Assembly: GCA_910577765.1 (NCBI GenBank)
Contig: CAJTOV010000139.1
Location: 1 to 9,845, forward strand
Direction: 5' to 3'
DNA: 9,845 nt
Origin: an uncultured Lachnospiraceae bacterium
Lineage (GTDB): Bacteria; Bacillota; Clostridia; Lachnospirales; Lachnospiraceae
Shown here: positions 6,117-9,845 of the stretch, piece by piece
Numbering within the stretch: position 1 is the stretch's first letter
Layout of the letters: each line of letters starts with the position of its first letter
The notes under the pieces: generated by a model
What the model was told of the DNA's origin: nothing
Database searches by the model: none
What the model saw: the letters and a program-made list of their open reading frames with translations, nothing else
Program-made: the position numbers and the translations under genes

Positions 6117-7022
6117 ATGGATCTGAAGCAGGTAGAATATATGATACGGATTGCGGAAGAGAATAATATTACCCGGGCAGCAGAGAAGCTGTTTCTGACC
6201 CAGTCGGCTTTGAACCAGCAGCTTCTGAAGCTGGAGAAGGAGCTGGGGACGCCGCTGTTTCACCGGTCCCGGACCAACTGGCGGCTGACGGAGGCAGGGG
6301 AAGTGTATATCCGCAGTGCCAAGGAGCTTCTGCGGATCAAGAAGGATACTTACAACCAGATCCGGGATATTGCAGAGACACGGAAAGGAACCTTGTCCAT
6401 CGGACTGACTACGGGACGGGGAATCACCATGTTCGGGGAAGTGTACCCGGCTTTTCACCAGAAGTTTCCGGAGATTATTGTGGAGCCAGTGGAAAAGCGG
6501 GTGCGGGAGCTTCAGACCATGATTGCCGAGGACCAGCTGGATATTGCATTTCTCACACTGACCGTGGAGGAACGGACCAGGGACGTGTACATTCCCCTGT
6601 GTGATGAGGAGATTCTGCTGGTGATTCCCAGCGGCCATCCCTTAAGCGCCTGTGCGGCGCCTCCCGGAGAGCCTTATGCGGTCATGGACTTGACCCAGCT
6701 CCGGTATGAGCCATTTGTCCTTATGGACAAGGTGTCCACCATGCGCTCCCTGGCCACCCGGATCTTCCGGGAGGCAGGCTTCCAGCCCAACATCCTCTTT
6801 GAGACCAAAAACAACCACACCATCACCACCATGATCCGGGCCAATATCTGCTGCAGCCTGATTCCCGCCTACTACGCGGAGCATGACCCGGAGGGGCTTG
6901 CCTGCTTCGCCCTGCCTTCCCACCCCTCCTGGCAGGTGGCTGCCAGCTATAAGAAGGACCGGTACTTAAGCAGGGCAGCCAGGTATTTTATTGAGCTGGG
7001 GCGGGAGTACTGGGGGATGTAG
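6117..7022 (+). CDS. LysR-family transcriptional regulator
   Basis: DNA-binding regulator, probably sensing the imported acid or a pathway intermediate and controlling the dehydratases. The 301-aa length is typical. The N-terminal winged helix-turn-helix spans about residues 1-60, with the recognition region AAEKLFLTQSALNQQLLKLEKELGTPLFHR, followed by a linker helix (about 61-88). The co-inducer-binding domain starts at about 90 with RKGTLSIGLTTGRG and runs to the end, including EILLVIPSGHPL. ATG at 6117 has GGGAGG 8 nt upstream. It diverges from gudD across 267 bp holding both promoters and a T-N11-A palindrome, and converges on the second dehydratase with only 20 bp between stops. The effector is unknown; an aldarate or keto-deoxy-aldarate is inferred from context. 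Confidence 0.93.
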   Translation: MDLKQVEYMIRIAEENNITRAAEKLFLTQSALNQQLLKLEKELGTPLFHRSRTNWRLTEAGEVYIRSAKELLRIKKDTYNQIRDIAETRKGTLSIGLTTGRGITMFGEVYPAFHQKFPEIIVEPVEKRVRELQTMIAEDQLDIAFLTLTVEERTRDVYIPLCDEEILLVIPSGHPLSACAAPPGEPYAVMDLTQLRYEPFVLMDKVSTMRSLATRIFREAGFQPNILFETKNNHTITTMIRANICCSLIPAYYAEHDPEGLACFALPSHPSWQVAASYKKDRYLSRAARYFIELGREYWGM

Positions 7023-7042
7023 CAGAAGCGGCTGCATCCGGC

Positions 7043-8398
7043 TCAGCCACGCACCAGTGCGGGCTTCTTCGAATCAAACTTCCAGCCGGGAATCAGGTAC
7101 TGCATAGCCACCGCGTCGTCCCGGTCGTGGGAGGGCAGCCGGTTGTAAAGGGCATTGGCCTCCATCACCCGTTCCATGTCGATGGTGACACCCATGCCCG
7201 GCTTCTCCGGAACCTGGAGATATCCGTCCACGATCCGCGGAGTGTCCTTTAACAGATTCTGGCCGTCCTGCCAGATCCAGTGGGTGTCCAGGGCTGTGGG
7301 ATTTCCCGGCGCCGCTGCCGCCACATGGGCAAAGGCCGTCAGGGTAATGTCAAAATGGTTGTTGGAGTGGCTGCCCCAGGTCAGGCCCCAGTCATTTAAT
7401 ATCTGTGCCATCCGCACACTGCCGCCGAATCCCCAGAAATGCGGGTCAGCCAGGACGATATCCACAGATTTCAGGGCGGCTGCATGGTAAAACTGGCGCC
7501 AGTCTGTGGCAATCATGTTGGTAGCTACCGGCAGACGGACGGCATTTTTAAATTCTGCCATGATCTCCCGGCTGGAGTAGCCGGACTCAGGGCCGCAGGG
7601 GTCCTCAATGTAGGTGAGAATGCCTTCCATGGGACGGCAGATGTCTATGGCTTCTGCCAGACTCCAGGCACCGTTAGGGTCAATGTTGATCCTTCCGGTG
7701 GGAAACCTTTTCTTTAAGGCACGGACAGACTCCATCTCTTCTGCCCCGTTCAGCACACCGCCTTTCAGCTTGAAATTCCGAAAGCCGTATTTCTCCTGGA
7801 GCGTCTGGGCCTGCTCCACGATCCGGTCCGGGGTCAGCATCTCCTGGCGGCGCAGGCAAAACCAGGGATCACTGCTGCCGCTTTCGTCCAGATAGGGAAG
7901 GGCTGTCCCGGCTTTTGCCTTGTCGCTGACATAGAAAAGGTAACCCAGGGTCTCCACCTGGTCCCGCTGCTTTCCGTCTCCCAGCAGTTCACACATGGGC
8001 AGGTCCAGATACTGGCCCAGCAGGTCCAAAAGGGCGCATTCAATGGCCCACTCTGCTTTGACCACATATTTCAGTTTACTGATATCCAGGCTCTGGATGC
8101 CTTCCCCGTCGTCCTCCGGGACATGGGTGCTGGTTTTGTGGATGGTGTCCAGAATAGCCCGGTATTTGCCCACAGGCTGTCCCACTACCAGGGGGACGCA
8201 GCTTCTGAGGGCTTCGCAGGTATAATCGCCTCCGTGGATCTCACCGATTCCGGTGTTGCCTGCGCTGTCCTTTAAGATCACCAGATTCCGGGTGAACCAG
8301 GGCGCGTGGGCGCCGCTGAGAGTCATCAGCATACTGTCATAGCCTGCTACGGGAATCACCTGCATCCGGGTGACAGTGGGTGTGCCTTTTATAGTCAT
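7043..8398 (-). CDS. Second glucarate dehydratase paralogue (GudD/GudX type)
   Basis: Enolase-superfamily acid-sugar dehydratase of 451 aa, clearly homologous along its length to the gudD product in this window. Catalytic equivalents are kept: K210 and K212, metal ligands D240, E271 and N294, the D318-H344 dyad, N346, D371, H373 and R426. One substrate-contact position differs: the threonine equivalent to E. coli GudD T103 is S103. The surrounding segment (92-113, with SLDISKLKYVV) is unlike the TFDLRT of gudD. The loop at about 158-180 is also different. It is therefore probably active, perhaps with altered substrate preference (idarate, galactarate or a related acid), comparable to E. coli GudX beside GudD; this is inference. 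ATG at 8398 has AAAGGAGG at good spacing. It is transcribed separately from gudD and converges on lysR. Confidence 0.9.
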   Translation of the reverse strand: MTIKGTPTVTRMQVIPVAGYDSMLMTLSGAHAPWFTRNLVILKDSAGNTGIGEIHGGDYTCEALRSCVPLVVGQPVGKYRAILDTIHKTSTHVPEDDGEGIQSLDISKLKYVVKAEWAIECALLDLLGQYLDLPMCELLGDGKQRDQVETLGYLFYVSDKAKAGTALPYLDESGSSDPWFCLRRQEMLTPDRIVEQAQTLQEKYGFRNFKLKGGVLNGAEEMESVRALKKRFPTGRINIDPNGAWSLAEAIDICRPMEGILTYIEDPCGPESGYSSREIMAEFKNAVRLPVATNMIATDWRQFYHAAALKSVDIVLADPHFWGFGGSVRMAQILNDWGLTWGSHSNNHFDITLTAFAHVAAAAPGNPTALDTHWIWQDGQNLLKDTPRIVDGYLQVPEKPGMGVTIDMERVMEANALYNRLPSHDRDDAVAMQYLIPGWKFDSKKPALVRG

Positions 8399-8441
8399 GG
8401 GGTTCCTCCTTTTTGTGGATGACGGACCAGTGTCCATTGGG

Positions 8442-8455
8442 TCTGAACGGTTTCT
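8442..8455 (-). promoter_or_regulatory. CcpA (cre)-like site in the second dehydratase leader
   Basis: The minus strand reads AGAAACCGTTCAGA, matching TGWAANCGNTNWCA at 12 of 14 positions (mismatches at 1 and 13). It lies just downstream of the presumed start point, about 44 bp before the ATG, where CcpA can block elongation. Confidence 0.3.
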
Positions 8456-8466
8456 GTAATGCTTTT

Positions 8467-8496
8467 ATCCTACCAGAAATAAGGAAGAAAGGCTAA
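8467..8496 (-). promoter_or_regulatory. Weak promoter of the second dehydratase
   Basis: A -10-like TAGGAT (8467-8472) with a poor -35 TTAGCC (8491-8496) at an 18-bp spacer. Its weakness fits an activator-dependent promoter. I noticed it partly because it falls at the same distance from the upstream palindrome as at gudD, so the two observations are not independent. Confidence 0.35.
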
Positions 8497-8517
8497 TTCT
8501 TTATGGTGATTGCGGCT

Positions 8518-8532
8518 ATTAGCTTATCTAAT
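8518..8532. promoter_or_regulatory. Candidate LysR-type operator upstream of the second dehydratase
   Basis: ATTAG-N5-CTAAT palindrome with a T-N11-A core (TTAGCTTATCTAA, 8519-8531), the same TTA-N7-TAA skeleton as 5964-5976. Its centre is 53 bp upstream of the proposed -10 edge, compared with 52 bp at gudD. The neighbouring LysR protein may bind both. Confidence 0.45.
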
Positions 8533-8553
8533 GGCTGGCCAGGGAGGAAAATG

Positions 8554-8655
8554 GTTACTATTCACGGGGGGGGGGCATCTTCTTGTCCGGCTATGCCGGA
8601 CAAGAAGCATCGGGCGTCCGCCCGATGTGGAAAACTGGACAAAAACAGTCTTACA
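8554..8655 (+). repeat. Hairpin-rich dispersed repeat, right copy (inverted relative to left end)
   Basis: Order: GTTACTATTCAC, a run of ten G (8566-8575), a hairpin at 8579-8607 (13-bp arms, 3-nt loop), a second hairpin at 8609-8626 (8-bp arms), then a trailing part ending AAAAACAGTCTTACA. Positions 8554-8626 are the reverse complement of 1-70 except for one loop base and three extra G. The trailing part matches the reverse complement of 83-128 imperfectly. It is not coding and lies between the second dehydratase and the nuclease, whose 5' ends face each other across it, so a terminator role is not obvious here. Confidence 0.85.
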
Positions 8656-8688
8656 AGCCAGCTTGACGTCTGTTTTCGTCCAGTTTTC
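8630..8688. repeat. 19-bp imperfect inverted repeat
   Basis: GAAAACTGGACAAAAACAG (8630-8648) and CTGTTTTCGTCCAGTTTTC (8670-8688) are inverted copies with a single mismatch, separated by 21 bp. The left arm is the trailing part of the hairpin repeat. It may mark the end of that mobile-like element or be a weak stem-loop upstream of the nuclease promoter. Confidence 0.65.
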
Positions 8689-8709
8689 TCCGCCCCTATG
8701 AACTGCGGC

Positions 8710-8738
8710 TTGCAAATATTTAAACCCCTTATTATAAT
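8710..8738 (+). promoter_or_regulatory. Promoter of the nuclease gene
   Basis: TTGCAA (8710-8715), 17-bp spacer, perfect TATAAT (8733-8738), start near 8745, giving an AT-rich leader of about 50 nt before the ATG at 8795. Confidence 0.7.
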
Positions 8739-8794
8739 ACATAGGTAACCTTGTGGACGTTTTCCAATGCTGATAAATTTGTTTAAACAATTAT

Positions 8795-9790
8795 ATGAAG
8801 AAACGGGCAAAAAAGAAAAAATTCCCTCTGCTGCTGGTATGTACAGCCGCCATCCTTTCCTTTCATTATGTTTCCCACCCGGAAGCCTTGCCAGAACCTG
8901 TCACAGCGTTTCTGTCCGGCATCCGGGAAAGTAACGGCATATTCCTGTCAGACCTTTTCCCGGACAGTGCATCCTTGCCCGCCTGGTCAGACTCCCTCCC
9001 GGACAGCACACCTGCTTCCTCCCAGCCGGACTCCGCCCCGGACAGCACATCACCGCCCGCCCAGCCGGACTCCGCCCCGGACAGCACATCACCGCCCGCC
9101 CAGCCAGACTCCCTCCCGGACAGCACATCTGCTTCCTCCCAGCCGGATACTTCCCTGGGAAACAGCCCGGTGCCTGCCTGGTATGAAAGTCTTCCCCCCT
9201 ACACCGGCGACCCCTGGATACAGATCAACGGCGGAATCCCGTTTTTTACGGAAGCAGAGCTTTCCACGGAAGCCTTCGAACACTACAGCGACTTAGACGC
9301 CCTGGGCCGCTGTGGTCCGGCCTATGCCAATGTCTGTCCCGAGACCATGTCCACCCAGCCCCGGGGCCAGATCGGCACGGTCCGCCCCTCCGGCTGGCAT
9401 ACCGTTAAATACGACATAATTAGTGACCGATACTTATACAACCGGGGCCACCTGATCGGCTACCAGCTTACCGGGGAAAATGCAAACGACCGGAACCTGT
9501 TCACCTGCACCCGCTATCTTAATGTAGAAGGCATGCTTCCCTGGGAATCCAGAATCGCCGATTACGTCAAAGACACCGGAAACCACGTTCTCTACCGGGT
9601 TACTCCCTATTTTCACGGTGAGAATCTCGTGGCTTCCGGTGTCCTGATGGAAGCTTATTCTGTGGAAGACGCAGGCGCAGGGCTCTGCTTCAATGTATAC
9701 GGCTACAATGTACAGCCAGGAATTGTCATCGACTATTCAACAGGAGACAGCCACGCCGATGCAGTCCTTCTGGCCCCCGGAGCAGATTAA
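8795..9790 (+). CDS. Exported DNA/RNA non-specific endonuclease (EndA-like)
   Basis: Non-specific, metal-dependent nuclease acting outside the membrane, probably for DNA scavenging or degradation. The 331-aa product has a very basic start (KKRAKKKK) and one hydrophobic helix (about 10-26), which is either an uncleaved anchor or a signal. A Pro/Ser/Asp-rich linker (about 50-127) with 13-residue repeats follows, then the nuclease domain (about 135-331). The beta-beta-alpha-metal signature is YNRGHLIGYQLTGENANDRNL (215-235) with general base H219 and probable metal ligand N234. It has Asn where many EndA proteins have Asp (DRGH), a variant I believe also occurs in clostridial members. The ending NVQPGIVIDYSTGDS is typical. 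The ATG at 8795 begins a clean signal-like N-terminus but has no visible Shine-Dalgarno sequence. It has its own promoter; no link to aldarate use is apparent. Confidence 0.9.
   Translation: MKKRAKKKKFPLLLVCTAAILSFHYVSHPEALPEPVTAFLSGIRESNGIFLSDLFPDSASLPAWSDSLPDSTPASSQPDSAPDSTSPPAQPDSAPDSTSPPAQPDSLPDSTSASSQPDTSLGNSPVPAWYESLPPYTGDPWIQINGGIPFFTEAELSTEAFEHYSDLDALGRCGPAYANVCPETMSTQPRGQIGTVRPSGWHTVKYDIISDRYLYNRGHLIGYQLTGENANDRNLFTCTRYLNVEGMLPWESRIADYVKDTGNHVLYRVTPYFHGENLVASGVLMEAYSVEDAGAGLCFNVYGYNVQPGIVIDYSTGDSHADAVLLAPGAD
8984..9139 (+). repeat. Tandem 39-bp repeats encoding the nuclease linker
   Basis: Four 13-residue units: residues 64-76, 77-89, 90-102 and 103-115, with consensus QPDS-x-PDSTSPPA. 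The two central units (9023-9061 and 9062-9100) are identical at DNA level; the outer ones are diverged. A degenerate fifth unit may precede them. Copy number could change by slippage without breaking frame. Confidence 0.85.
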
Positions 9791-9816
9791 CAGTTCAGAT
9801 ACCCCTTGAACTGTTA
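9788..9816 (+). terminator. Hairpin immediately after the nuclease gene
   Basis: TAACAGTTCA (9788-9797) and TGAACTGTTA (9807-9816) form a perfect 10-bp stem with a 9-nt loop; the first three bases are the stop codon itself. No T run follows, so it is at best a non-canonical terminator or an RNA-end protector. Positions 9817-9845 hold nothing I can identify. Confidence 0.45.
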
Positions 9817-9845
9817 CGGCATACGGCCATTTAGAATCGCTTCGC

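Noticed and set aside
5973..6638. 221-aa minus-strand open frame across the lysR start
   Set aside because: Antisense to a clear LysR-family gene and spanning its promoter; no supporting features.
7023..7042. Bidirectional terminator between lysR and the second dehydratase
   Set aside because: The 20-bp gap contains only a weak GCAG/CTGC pairing and no T tract.
1..8655. Composite transposon interpretation of the inverted repeats
   Set aside because: No transposase or integrase reading frame is present, and I cannot see target-site duplications; the repeats look like small palindromic elements instead.
8503..8810. Several short open frames on both strands across the right-hand repeat
   Set aside because: They run through hairpins and the G10 tract, have no ribosome sites and no protein-like composition.

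Overview
The window looks like a chromosomal carbohydrate-acid (aldarate) utilisation locus from a Gram-positive gut anaerobe, most likely a Lachnospiraceae member of the Enterocloster/Hungatella/Clostridium kind. That is inference. It rests on strong GGAGG-type ribosome sites, a moderately GC-rich coding sequence with AT-rich promoters, a tripartite tricarboxylate transporter with a lipoprotein binding protein, and a secreted EndA-like nuclease of the type common in that family. No rRNA, tRNA, CRISPR array or transposase is visible.

Layout. Positions 1-149 hold a hairpin-rich repeat that runs into the 3' end of tctA. Positions 142-3368 (minus strand) are a three-gene transporter operon read tctC-tctB-tctA: a lipoprotein substrate-binding protein, a small four-helix membrane protein and a large permease. 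A tidy promoter lies upstream, and three stem-loops separate tctC from tctB. Positions 3659-4528 (plus) encode an unrecognised two-helix membrane protein with a DUF3137-like soluble part; its stop codon overlaps that of gudD. Positions 4521-5849 (minus) encode glucarate dehydratase. Positions 6117-7022 (plus) encode a LysR-type regulator divergent from gudD. Positions 7043-8398 (minus) encode a second, diverged glucarate dehydratase paralogue convergent with the regulator. Positions 8554-8688 carry an inverted copy of the left-end repeat plus another inverted repeat. Positions 8795-9790 (plus) encode a membrane-anchored or secreted DNA/RNA non-specific endonuclease with a tandem-repeat linker; it is probably unrelated to the aldarate genes.

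How the genes may work together. The binding protein and permease would import an acid such as D-glucarate or a related aldarate. The two enolase-superfamily dehydratases would convert it to 5-keto-4-deoxyglucarate. The later enzymes of the pathway (aldolase, reductase, kinase) are not in this window. The LysR-type regulator is the likely switch: a perfect T-N11-A palindrome sits between it and gudD at the classical position near -65. A sequence with the same TTA-N7-TAA skeleton lies at nearly the same distance upstream of the second dehydratase, and a third, AT-rich version overlaps the tct promoter. Two CcpA (cre)-like sequences near the tct and second-dehydratase start points suggest carbon catabolite control as well.

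The most unusual items are the inverted hairpin repeats bracketing the whole locus, the shared operator skeleton, the long stem-loop in the regulator's leader, and the unrecognised membrane protein. I see no completely new multi-gene system.
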